64,000 nucleotides of DNA. Source: Pontederia crassipes (lineage: Eukaryota > Streptophyta > Magnoliopsida > Commelinales > Pontederiaceae). The stretch is taken from assembly GCA_030549335.1 (NCBI GenBank), contig JAUKPH010000017.1, positions 4,581,001 to 4,645,000 on the forward strand. The letters are read 5' to 3'. Both the position numbers and the translations under genes were made by a program. Below are positions 11,762 to 25,600 of the stretch, piece after piece; positions within the stretch are counted from its first letter, which is position 1, and the number at the start of each line of letters is the position of its first letter. The notes under the pieces were generated by a model, which worked only from the letters and a program-made list of their open reading frames with translations, was not told where the DNA came from and did no database searches.

Positions 11762-14341
11762 TTTGACATGCCTTTATTCTATTGCCTTTGTTCTTTTTCA
11801 GGAACGGGTGGGTTTGGTTTAGGCTCCCACTTTCTTCTTCTGCAGCAGTGACCATGGCTGTGGCTGAAGTGGGCTGGAGAGCCAGGTAAGTATCTGTTGT
11901 ACACCATGTTGATGCGTGCGCGTCTGCATTTTGTTCCATCGTTTTACAGAGTACCATATCTGGGTAGATAGATTTTAAGGATTTAGGTTGTTGTGCTGCT
12001 ATAAGATTTTTTTGCGACGCCAAGGCGACTTGTAATTAGATGCAGAAGAAAAGTCAAAATATTGTAAAAGCATCTTAAGCAATCATTCGAAGGAATGATG
12101 CTCCATATACTTTGTAGTTTCTCTACCAAAAGGAAAATGCAAAGAAGAATTGATTTCTTTCAGACTTACTGCACTTGAATTGATGATTATCATGTTTATT
12201 TACTGCTTTATTTTAAATTAGAAACGTGTAATTCAATCTTTAATCTTATTCCCAGTTGACGCTTAAATTTCGTCAAGTTTCATCCCAAAAATTCGTCGAC
12301 TTATTTTTAATGATTATATAGTATCAGTTTGTCCTTCCTCATTACAACAAAATAGTTTTTACCAATAAATATAATCAATTTGGATAAAAATATTATTTAA
12401 TAATCATATTCTAATAGTTACGTAATATTGTGCTTATGTTATTTTTTTAATATTCTTTTATATGAAAGAAGTTTGGATAAGTGTGATATTTCATTATTAA
12501 TAAAAAAAATTGTATATAAAATTTTGGATGAAATCTAAAATGTCAAATCAAATTTTTAGGAGTTAAAATTTTATAAGTCCGTAATTTAAAGTTATGTTAT
12601 AATGGAAAATAGGAGTTTTTTTTTTCTTTGCATTACCACATTGTCAGCAGTTAATTATGGATTATTTGGTTTCCAGCATTTCCTTCACGTGGAAATTTGC
12701 GTTACTGTACACTTGAATTCTCGAGAATTCGAAAATAAAAATAAGCTTTTGATGATACTAGACAAACAGCATTATTTTGAGGTATCCTTAAAAATATTAT
12801 TTAATGCTTTGGATATACAACAACAACAACAATGAAGTTTGTTGCTTTGGATATAATGGATTCATGGAAGATGGGGATTCACGGTAACTTTCACGTTTCT
12901 TTTTTTTCCTTCTATTCCAATTTACATTTACCGAGCTCAGCAGTTCAAGTTGGAGAACAAGACCTAGGAAATGCGAAAGGGACGGTGTTTGCAGAAGCCT
13001 GTGAATGAAACAATGAAGAATTAACCATAAGGTATACGTGTTAATCCAACAAAAAACAAGGATCCCATGTGTCGATCGTTTCATGGAAATCTGGAAGATT
13101 TGGTTTAAAAGCTTTGCCTATTCCTGCACCAGGAACACGTCCAAGGCCTGAACAGGATTCTATCCAGCGGGGGAAGGCAATTCTTGATAATACGGAACTG
13201 AATTGCCCTTATAGGATCTCACTTTATAATTGAAAAATAATAAAACAAAAACAGCAGAATAATACGGTACAACTTATTGAATAATTTCACACGATAACAG
13301 ATCCACGTACTTAATTATAATATAATTAATTATAATCATAAATCAATTATAATGAATTATAATTACATTATATATCAATTATAATTAATTTTAAGCCCTC
13401 ATTTTGTTTTTATTATCAATAAGATAATTATAGATCATATATTTAACTAAAAAATTATAATATAATTTAAAAATAATACATACTTAATATCTTATAATAT
13501 ATTTATATATTATAATTATAATATTAAATAATTGGGTCGGGAATGAATTTGAAGAACGGGAGAGAGGCCCGGACCCAAAATAAGATATGATTTGACGATC
13601 GGACACGATCCTAACCCAAATATATTTTGGGTAAAATATTTTCAAAAAATCAGATCGGCCGGACCAGGACAGCAGGCTCGTTTCATAGTGACATAACCCT
13701 GCATTCATTAACTCATGTTTCCGAGAACAAAAAGAGAAGGCAATTTTATAGCTTAAAACAGTAGAATGGACATATAGGCTAGAATAGGATTCTTAACATA
13801 TAAAAAAAATGAGATTTGAAATGGTGATATTTTAATATCTGACTGAAGAGGTGAGCCTTTGCGTCTCTTATTTTCTAGGACAAACTTCGAGTAATTATTA
13901 ACTTTTGCCTGGGATAAATTTTGGTTAATTTTGTTTGGATGAGGAAGAAAGGTAAACCAACCGTCACCTAGGAGTGGCAATTGACAAGGATGTCCAAATA
14001 CAATATACGGAAGTTAAATTTCAGGTGAAGCCACACGAAGAGGAAACTAACATAATGAAAAACTAACCTAACATCGTGGATAGATTGAATTCGAAAACTA
14101 ACGTATCTTTATTGTGTTTGCTAATTGCCATTGCTCTTCAAAATCATCTATCGACAGTAACTTCATAAAATCCAACATGCAGATTTATCTATCAAGACAG
14201 CAAGATTCAAAAAGAATGAATAGTCTCCGAAGCTTAAAATTTTACAAAACAAAAAAAAACAAGAGGGAAAAGGGGAAAATGGAGAAAAAAAAGGAAAAAA
14301 AAAGTTGTTACAACAACGTTAAATGAGATTTTTTTTTGGGA
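11762..14341. other. Intergenic / 3' flanks of convergent CCCH and CCC1 genes
   Basis: Both genes end into this 2.6-kb spacer. 11762-12050 is probably the CCCH 3' UTR. 13313-13520 is dense in AATTATAAT-type A/T repeats. 13530-13700 is an isolated GC-richer stretch with GGGTCGGG and CCCGGACCC that may be a decayed transposon end. I see no gene. Confidence 0.5.
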
Positions 14342-17300
14342 CTATGTGAACAAGGTAACAACATCTCTCCTGTATCCTCTAACTATCAACATCCTTGGCA
14401 CATTTTCGACTAGTAGATCCATATACTCCATGTAAAAGTACGATGGGTGGTTCAGCGGTGGTGGTGGGAGGCTGACAAGCACTACTGCGGCCATCCGCGA
14501 ATATCTCAATATGGTTGAGTTTAATTTCAGCATTGTATAAAGGAACTTATCGACTTGCTGTTCATTTACAACCACTTGCTTCCCATCTTCCATCAGTGGT
14601 GCTCCTTCCCTTCTTGCTGTCTCCTTCATTTCGGCGAGATATGTGGCGATACGCCGTTGTGCACTCGTAAACACCTCCAGAGAATCATCCTGCTGAGGTC
14701 CACCCTCTACATGAGACTCCCATGACTTCATTGATACCACAATGACTTCAGCCTGCATCCTTAGATCATAAAGGAACTTTTTCACATCAGCCTTTAGCTC
14801 TTCGGCCTCCACGTCCTCTTCAGCGATGCAGAAAACCTGGATCTTGCAACTTTCAAAACTCTCCTTTGTAAGCAGGAGCTGAGATAAAAGAAGCATTAGA
14901 CCTCCATCCCTTACAATCCAATATAGATCAATTGTCCCGTACTGCCTCTGATATTCACCAGGCCATTCATCAAGACCCTTGACTATAACAACTGCTTTGT
15001 TTGCAATGATGCAATCATTAATGATGCTAACAAAGGTTGATGGAATTTGGATGAGGTTTTCACGACGCCAGATCTCAGGGTACCTCATGACGACAATATT
15101 GGGCTTGAGATTTCCTAGTCCCATAGTTTGGACGATGCCTCGGAAACCATCGGACATAGAGGGAGCAACTATGATTTCAGCTACACCTTCGCAGCGCTTG
15201 TAGTCTATGTAGGTGCTCAGTTGACGGCAGGCGGTCTTGGCTTCCTCAGCTAGTTCATGATAGTCTCCATCAATGATCGAAACAAAGATCGACATTCCAC
15301 GACCTTTCTTCTTCATGCAATTAGCAAAATCTGCCAACTTTGGATGACATGGAACATTCTCCGGCAGCTTCCCCCATGGACGGCAAAAGATAAGAGGAAT
15401 AGGATACCAGTTTTTGGGGTGCACTTGGTTTGCTGCAAGTGAAGAAATATTATGCAATACATAATCACATCTATCCAGATTACCTCTAAAATGAGGACAT
15501 ACCAAATAAAATTGATTACTGAAGTTGAAAAATAGTGCGAAGGGTACTTTGATAACAAGACCTAGCAATTATTGTAATGCAATCAAGCTCACAAATTAGC
15601 CAAGTATCGGCTATAAAAAAAAGGTCATGAAATAGTGGTTGCAACATATTATATGAAAAATGATATCATATGTTAATCATGCCCCATTTTAACGGACATG
15701 AACTGGTTACGATGGAGGAAGAGTGGTGTTTTAAAAATTAAAGTTTCTCAAACACAACTTGCAGAGTTTGCAGAAATCAAATTATATGATATATTTTTCT
15801 ATATTTGCATGAATGAACCCATGCATGTACCTAAAATATCAAAATACATAGGCACAAAGAGAATAAGAAGAGAATAATGAGATATATGATAGTATGTTAT
15901 ATATCTTATAATCTACAACATGAAATGGATTGACAAAAGACTGGCTGTTCTGATATATACACCATGCATAGGATATCATAAAGTGGAAAATCCTGAAGGA
16001 TAAGAGTTAGGAGCCCTTTCTATATGGATGATAAGATGAAATGCTATAGTTGACTGAGGATATCATAAAGTGGAAAATCCTGAAGGATAAGAGTTAGGAG
16101 CCCTTTCATATAGATGATAAGATGAAATGCTATAATTGACTGGACGGGTGGAAGCCGCTATAGAAGGAATTACAGACAAGAGATACAAATTGGGAGTACA
16201 AACAGGACTATAATGGACATGTAGCCCTTATTTATATGTTGTGAAGCCTAAACTCCTAGACCAATGGTGAACCAGTAGTCACATACAAAGAGAAACAAAA
16301 ATCTATCCAAATAGAGCACAGATTACACTCCAAATGTTAACAAACAAAGAACTCCAACAGGAATATTAGGTAACTCTAACATATAATACATCATGATTTT
16401 TTCCACATCATCTCGTATTACTAATCATTGACAGAAGAAAGGATGACAATGAAGCTTGGTAGTCATCTGGTGCACGCTGTATATGTCAAGAACTTTTGTA
16501 CTGCATCTTTCTTCTTCTTCTTTGTTTTTTTTTTCTCTTTTAAAAATTAATTGGATTGGTATTTGAGAAAAATACCAATCCAATTAACTCCGCCTATGTT
16601 TTATAGCCGGTCCCAAGCCCGGATAAAAGAGGAGGGTTGTGTTAGGCCCCGACAGCCAGCGTAAAACCCTATCTAATCTCATGAACATGGATCAACGAAT
16701 ATGGCGTCGTATGATCCATGTAGCCGACCCCACCTAGTGAGATAAGGCTTTGTTGTTGTTGTTGGTATTTGAGAAAAATACGCAGGCACCTGATCATGTC
16801 ATATGGACTTCATGGACAATAAAATGTTATAGTTGAAAGCCTACTACAACTTTTGAAAATATGTTAGGTTACCTATATATTGAGAATGGTACTGCATCAC
16901 TTATTGCTAAACATTTTTTTTTCTTTTTGAGAGAGAATGCTAGACATTTAAAAACTCCTGATTATATGTAACATGAATGCCAGAAATTTGTCACATCGTG
17001 ACATCAGCTCTTACGACACTAGGGAAGGCTGCATGGTTTAATTAGCTAGCAACACACTTACCAAACCACACATACGAAAAGAAAAAGCATGATAGCATAT
17101 GCTACATTACCTCCCAATGATCGAAGGCTCTGCAAAGCTAACTGGAAATATGCACTCTTGAACCCGTCACCCCAATCCCCGGCCTTCCCTTTTATGCTCA
17201 CATAATAATAGATGAGACCAACAAGAGCCAGAGAAATAACAGTGAAAGTCCATGAGATGAGGAACATTATCACTGGATCAATAAAGAAACCCTTCATCAG

Positions 17301-20300
17301 ACAGGAAGAGTAAAAGAAAAACGACCTCCAAACATGAATTATTACATATCTCAAAAAAGAAGGTTCGAGTAACAAGAAAAACGAAGATACTCTGGGACCC
17401 AGTTCATAAAATTCATATAAAAGATACTTTATTGACACAGGAAAGAATGATTACTACCTCAGAAGTCATCCACCTTATATCAAAACCGTAAAATTATAAG
17501 ATTTACAAGTGTATAAAAAATCCAGAGTTAGGAAAACGAAAAACTCAGGTGGATGTGGATATTAGCAAATGATGCTATCCTTTCCCCCACTCAGAATTAT
17601 GATCCAGGCATGAATACAAAATATAGCCAGTGTAGGAGTATATCTTACCAACACATAACAATGCTCCAATAAATGAGAGGCTCCAGTGGTGAAACTTCCA
17701 CCTGGGGCGCCAACTAGGAGCATCGAGAAGGTCGAGAAGGAAACAAGATAAGTTGACGCCCGCATAACAAAGAAGGAAGAACATAGTTATCGTAGGAGTG
17801 ATGAGATCCAAATTGCCAATAACAACACATCCAATACAAATGAAGGCTGTAAAGAGAGTAGCCAGATGTGGTTCTCCCCCTTCTGAGACCTTAAAGTATT
17901 TAAGAACAGGGAGAATGTCATCATTTGCTATTGCTGCAAGTAGACGTGGGGCACCAGTCAAACTCTGAAGTGCTGCACCTAAGGTGGACAAAATTATCCC
18001 AACATAAATGATTGCTGGATGAGGCCAAGCCACTTGAGCAGTTAGAAGCCTGCACAAAGTAACATCAATAAAGATGGCATCACCGATAAACTTGAAATTT
18101 AATTTGAAACATGGGCACTAACACAACTATTTTCTACTTCACACCATGACAAGAAACAAACATAATAAGAAAATAATGACTTCAATAATTTGATTATAGA
18201 TGACAAAACCGAGTTCCATGAAGAAAAATGCTGGTACCTGTTGGTCAGCAGCTCTTCTCTAGTTGCCAAAGCTCCAAAGAGTAACACTGATATTAAGTAT
18301 AAAAATGAAGTGACAAGTGTTGCAGCCAAAGTTCCAACAGGTATAGATCGCTGTGTGTCTTTCAATGATGCAGATCGATTTGAGCCAGCCATAATCCCTG
18401 TTACAGCTGGAAAGAAGAGACCGACCAACGCACTGGAAAGTACAACCACCAATATTAAGGATAAGAAAAGGGAACAAGACATTTAAGAGAGTAAGAATGA
18501 ACATGTCAATTTTTATTTACACTGTATACTTGTATATCTTAGGTGATAAGGCTGTCTCACACGTTTGACAGGAATGTTTATGTATGTTCTTTGATTGCTT
18601 ACAACCTATAAAAACTCTCATCTCAATTTTTTCTACAACCAAAAGGATATAATTTTCTGACTCTTGCCCAATGGCCAACCAAAAAACCCAATTAGTTTCA
18701 AGTGTGGGTGTCTCTGCAATGACACAGCATTATTCCAACACGTCAGGAGAGAGGATAAAAAGTTGAACGCTTGCTGGTATGACTTCTATAATCAAATATT
18801 ACATCAAGAAGATGTACTTAAACAATAAAACTGGGCACAACTTTACATAACCATGAAAAACATCTTGTTATCATGAAAAAGGCATGCAATAAATGCTTAA
18901 AGGCTTACTTGAAGCTCCAATATATGGAACCATTGGGATCAGGCACTCCAGCATTTGTAGTACGCTGATATTGAGGACTCCAGTTGTCGCTGAAAGTGTG
19001 TGACCTCAAACCTGTTATGCCACCTGTCACAGAAACCATAAAGTAGAATGTCATAAAAAAATGCTTATGTGTGTGTGTATATATATATGGCAAAATGCAA
19101 CAGGTTGAATAATAAAAGACAATAAAGTTTTACAAAGGGAGCCTACTTGAAGCATTACTCCTTGGAGCTGTAAAAGTCCCAACAAATATACAGAAGATTG
19201 AAAAAAGAACAGGGATTAAAAAAGCTGGAGCAACTCTGTTGATCATCTTCACACCACCAAACACGATGAAGCAGAGAAGAATGGTTACAATGACTCCATA
19301 TATTTGTAGATCATGGACGCTAGGAGTAGAAACAGTCATCGTTACAGCTTGGGGTGTAGTACCATTAGTTGTGCTGTTACTAACGAGAGTTACACTTTCT
19401 GCAAATGGCATAAAATACAACGTAGTGTAAGATGACATTATCATTGCCCAATGAGAAGCAGAATACAACTTGTTTGGAGACTGGAATAAAGGGCTTGCAT
19501 CTAAACCACTTCAATGCACAAAAAAAAAAGAGAATTTCTTATCACCCCTTGTGATTTGTTTGTGTCTTGTGAAAAACCTGCTAGAGGCTGTTTTCCATCT
19601 CCAACAATACATAATGAGATTCTTCAAGATGAAAATGAGTTATGGTTCCTTGTGGGTTAATCTATTCATGAAAAACTTGCACATTGGAAACTTTTTCTTT
19701 TTTTAAGGCAACATTGGAAACCATTTATAATAATGCAAAATACCAAAATCCTTCAATGCACCATTCCAGCACCTACTTAGTTTTTCCTTCCATGTCTTTG
19801 CAGACCTATATTTGTACTTCACCATATAAACAAAGAGAACAGATTAACTTGCAATTATTTGTGTTTGACCTCTAATAATCTCTAGGAATATTTTTGTTAA
19901 ACCTTTCATATTACTTGCTCATTCATGAAGTTTAACTGATTTGCAGTGGAATTCATCCCAAGTCAACTTCTAACTTCTATGTTCTACTTTATCCAATCTA
20001 TATACAATTTTTAAATACTCTTAGATTGATAGTTGGCATTGACATTGATAAACTCATGATTATCTTATACAGATTTTCAGTGCTGAGATCAGAACCTATA
20101 CGAGAATTTTTTTTATTTTTAAGAGAACCTACGCGAGAAGTTAAGAAGATCAGAGAATAAAAGGGGAGAAAAAGACATTGAACTTGGGAGTAACAGGACT
20201 GCAAAATTATGAGAGGAAACAAGAAACGATAGAAAGCATATAGAATGAAATGAGGAAAAAAGCTTCACAACAAACATTGAGAAAGGAGTTTAAGATAAAA

Positions 20301-22593
20301 GGGTGAAAGGCAAATGGAACAATGGATTAAATTAATAAATCAATAAATTTAAGGGTGAAATTGCAAAGGTAGATAACAAAGAGGCCCAGAGATAATTTCA
20401 TGTGCATAATTTAAGGCAGATTGCAAATAATTTTCAGGTGTATTCTATAAACTACAGAAAGAGATCAAGGGAAAAAATGGCAGAATCCATAAAGTCAATT
20501 ACCTAAGATATTGCCAACACAACAAAAAGGCGAGCAGATGAACATTAAATAAGACATGGCATTGGCTAATTAGCAAGACAGAAGATCATATCGACTGTGT
20601 ACTGGGGAGCTAATAAACAGTATTCAAGGAATAAAAGTTTACACCTTCCAAAACCTTCTAAAAGAAGATCGAAGTCCTTTATTTATCTGCCTCAAACACT
20701 AGAATCATATTTCATCAACTCCGTTCAATTTGCAATCCATTTTACTGTGTTTTGAATATACTTATGTCTTATATCTTTGCAAAAGGCCAAAGTTTAATGT
20801 TAGCAAAATTGGCCTTCAATGTTTCCGACAAACTGATTCTTTCTGAATGACACTGCGCATGGTTCCTCTTTATAACATGGAATCTGAAACAAATGTGAGC
20901 AATGTCCAAAATGCAATAAAACGCAACTATTGCAACCTTCTTTTATATATAAAAAAGACTTTTATCAAACCAAACCAACTTCATTTCCTATGGCAAGTAA
21001 ATCTATCAAATAACTGGACCCTTTGAATAACTAACTAATCAAATGAGTTAGCAAATTCTAACTTATGGATTAAAATATACCCAAAAGTAAATCTATCAAA
21101 TAACTGGAACCTTCTCAAAAAAAAAGTAGTATGTGGAAGGTCAAAGTCATGTTATAACAGAATATTCCTGGTATTACCTCTAAAGAACCCAGCAGCCGGA
21201 ACAGCATCTAAAAATGTTTCTACAGCTCCCAATACATACCTGAATAAACAAGTAACGAAGTAAAAGTGAGTGGAACCTTGAGAAAGCCAAAAATGCTCCC
21301 TATAATTTCCTTTGAAAAATTATTTCGTTCTTAGAAAGAGATCTTTAGAATACCTCATATTTCAGTACAAAGTACAAACCTCATAAGGCTGAATCAACAA
21401 GCAAAATTGTGAAAGCATGCTCAAAATTAAATATAACTCGTCTAATAAGCTAGGATATTTTGGGGAATAAAAAAAATTTTGGGGTCATGATGTTCCCTAA
21501 AAAACTAGGGGGATTTGTAAAAGGCAAAACAAACATGGATTTGATGCCGAAAACAAAGCTGGAGCATTATGTTCACTGTATAAAAGCTCTAATGACTTGA
21601 CATGATGTAGGTGGATGGCATGGAAAACCCAATTATTCCTTCTGGCAGAGACAATTTTCTTCGAGAAAAAAAAAAGATAAAAATTACATGCAGAAATTTA
21701 TTTACTTGATAGAAATTAGAAACAAATGGATCAAATAGCTTTTTACTATGAATTAAGTTTATTTGTTCATGGCCAACATAAATCCAAAAGCATCGAGCAA
21801 ACTTACATAGAACCAGCGACAGCATTACCAAGGAAGAAACATAATCCAATACTGACTCCAACTTCTGGTCCGAGAGCTCGACCAATGAGATAATATGGCC
21901 CACCACCCTAAATCAAAGTCACATTTATGAGAAATAAAACCATACTTTTTAGGGGGTTTAAGTTTGTGTCAAGCAGCTTTTCTTTGACATTGTGTCAAGT
22001 GGCCTCTCAACCATTTGATGCACCATCAATATGGAAAACATTACTTTTTATCTAAGAATAATAATCTAATTATTTTTTTTATCACGATAATGTTATCAAG
22101 ATCCCAATCCCCCTAATAAGATTTTTTATAATCTTGTAATTCTAGGAAGAGAAAACGATCTCAATCTTTCCTAGAGACTCTCAAATATAAGATCTCTTCT
22201 CGAACTAGATCTAGATCTCCTACTATAATGGTACAAAATTTTCTATGACAATAAAAAAACTAAAAGAACTCCAACTAAATTCAGTTCCACTATTTCATCT
22301 CTATCTCATATATGGTATCCTCATTCATGACAACTCTAATATCGTCCAGTGGTTAAATATTATCTTATGAGTTCATAATTATAATGTTTTCATCAAAATT
22401 GAATTCCATTTTTAATGTGAACTAATATTATATTATATTTTAATTTAATTTACTGTAATTCCTTAAGATCCAATATAATCTAATTATTATTTTTAGTACC
22501 CACATTAAAAAATATCACATTGTGCCCCACAACATAAAATATATTATATTTGAAATAATTGTGAATAAATATCAACATTCGTTAGATAATTGA

Positions 22594-22632
<39 letters not shown>

Positions 22633-25600
22633 TTATATATATATTGGTTCATTTGTGAACAAATATATTATTTAAGTTTTTTAGATCTAAACGATTCTTT
22701 TTTTCGGTTACAGATCTAACATTCTTAAGTATACATTTTAAGTATTTTATAGTTCTCCTAAAAAAAAGTATTTTATAGTTAAAATATCTCACAATCCTCA
22801 ATATAGGGTCGTTTGGTGCATTACCGATTTAATTAACCGGTAATTTAGATCATCGCCTAAATAGATTGCCACTATTTAAATTACCGTAATATTATATTAG
22901 AATGTTTGGCAAGTATTGATAATGCAAATTATGGTTAAAATAGTTAGAGAACAAAATACCATAATACTCCTAAATATTATTTTAGATTTTCATCACATAG
23001 TAGTATAAATAAACAAAGAAAAAATAGAAAAGTGGATATAAATAAAAATTATAAAATCAGATGAGGCAAAACTAAGAGTTATTTGTAAAGGAATTCAAAT
23101 AATTAAGAAGATGAACTTGAATGATATTTATTTAATAAAATACTTAAAAACAAAAAATTTGATTGAAAGGATATTTTGTCAAAATGCATGTCAGGCAGTG
23201 AGTAATATGGAAAGCCATCTCCCTATGTGCTAGCTGGCAGTGAGGTGGTAATTTTTTTTTTTTTTGAGAGAGAGAGTGAGTGAGGTGGTAATTAAAATTA
23301 CCAGAGTAATTAAAATTACCGATAATCAATGACACCCAATCAAGGTAATGCAATGAGGTCTAGATATTTTAAATAAAATAACCGGTAATCTATCTAGATT
23401 AGCTCATACCAAATGGCCCCTTATGGATCACACAAGGAATGGCTGAGAGATGGTTTGATACAATGTCATGTAGAGATAGCTTGACCCAAACACGAAACTC
23501 CTTTTTTTCCAAACAATGAAACTCCTTTTTTTTTAATGAAACTCCTTTTTTAGAAGAAAAGTACTAGTATGTAAAGAACCAAATATCCCTCCCCAACAAA
23601 GTTTGACTTAGAAAGGTTGGCTAATTGGAGATTTAAGTGACCAACTTAAGTTGATTCTAGTTTACATTTTCTTAGAGAGGCCAAATTACAAATTTAAGTG
23701 GATGCATATTGTACACTTGATAAGACATGCAACATTTTTCACTAGCTGAATATCAAATCTAGGATATCAGGTTAGTGAACTTCAAGAACAGAACTTGTTG
23801 CAATAAGTTTTTATCTTGAATGAGTGGACAGTATTCTTCTCATTTGCATAGTTTTACACTACCAGATGCAAATAAAAAAAAGATCTAAAAACTAGCTCTT
23901 CTTAAAAAAAAAAATCTCTAAGTGAAAATTCCATAATAAAACAATATAAGTACCCAACTCTGAAAGCCAATGGCATTAGAAAACATTATAAACAATGCCA
24001 ACTGGATCAGATAAAACAAATCAAGGCAGATGTCAAGCAACAAAGTACACAAGTAGACTCCATAATTTAATTAAATTGAAAAAGATTCATGCAAGAAAAA
24101 TGCTGAGAATGGCTAAAACCTAATTTGATACCTGGCCTATCTCACCAATCACACAATCATAGTCTTTGCAATGAATACTCATTTTAAATATTTGCGAGAA
24201 CAAACTAATCTAGACGGAAGCACTATACCATTATCATTTACTTTGTTCTCAGCATAGGCAACATTTACCTTCATTGCTCCATTTGTTGCAATTGCACTTA
24301 AAGATATCGCAGTTAGAAATGTGCAACAGCCACAGAATGCAACCAATAAGAGCCCCTCGCCAATGCCAGACATACCCACAATCCTCCAGAAACAAGTAAA
24401 TGAAATGTCAATCAGTGGAACAATGATGGCAGAAGGGACGATGAAAAGCTAAATGCCAAGTTAAGCAACGCCACCGATGTGTTCATAATTGAAGATATGA
24501 TATATGCAAAGATCATACAACAATAGACTCCTATAGTAGAAAAATGACTTTTCTAAAAAAAAGTGAACAGTTTCTCATAGTCATAACAGAGGTGCTTAAC
24601 ATGTCAGAAAGGAAGCAACAGAAGTTTGTATATATATTCTCTCCAACTGAAGGAAAACTCAGGAACACATTAACTAATATCTAGGTGAAATGTCATTACT
24701 TTAAATCATAGATTTGAATAACTAAAAATATTAATTATCAATCACTTTACCTCTGGAAAAATGTATTATGTCATCCAACGGAAGATGACTAAAAAAATGG
24801 AAACAAAGGTTAAGTCCAGAACCAACAATGCTGGTAAAACTAGCAGAAAGATTGAAAAGCTAAGCGTGTCAAATGGGTTAGTGATCTAAAACTATGGGTT
24901 GCCAATAATTCCAAGTTGGAAAAATATACCAAGAGAAACGAATGTAGTATATGATTCCCAGAATGTTCTGTAGGCAGGGGACAAAAACGCCCATCATTGT
25001 CCCTAGCTTAGTGCCAGTTTCCTGCAGACAAGACAAATCCAAGTTACATATAAACATTCAGTGAGATTATTGAAAAATAGTACAGAAATACAAGATACAG
25101 CAAGTAGCAAGTACAAAGCAGGAAACTATTGAAAAATTGTAATAAAAGTAAGCAAGGAATGTACCTTCGGACGACCAAGAGTAATAGATATATCTTCTCC
25201 ATCTCTTGGACTCGATGGTGTTGGAATTTGTTCTCCTGTCATACTGGAATGAATTAATCAATTAAAATACTGAAGAAATGAAATCTAAGTTTCTTCACTC
25301 AAGAAACATTATTGAGCACGAGATACATGAAAAGCAATATTTGATCATGAAGAAAAAACTATCATTCTTCGCTATCATTGTGTCAAGAGAATCATAACTA
25401 CCTTCTTTCTGATGATTATTAATCTCGAAAGCTAAGAAAAATCTATTAAGATATTTCTTATATCCATTTCTGATGTTTAATGATTAAGAAGGAAGTCAAA
25501 TGTTCCATGCCATAACTGTGTAATTATATTTCAGAAATACAATCAAATACCTCCTAAGTCCCAGGATGTTAACGAGAGAATCGAAACCAAATAATTCCAG

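Noticed and set aside
12797..12850. CAACAACAACAA next to GCTTTGGATATA repeats as a minus-strand RTE/Au retroposon tail
   Set aside because: The expected AAGCCTTAT-type sequence next to the tail is absent; only the short repeat remains, too weak to call.
22000..22400. Possible LTR fragment with TATGGTATCC as a primer-binding site in CCC1 intron 5
   Set aside because: The match to the tRNA-Met site is too short and no LTR borders were seen.
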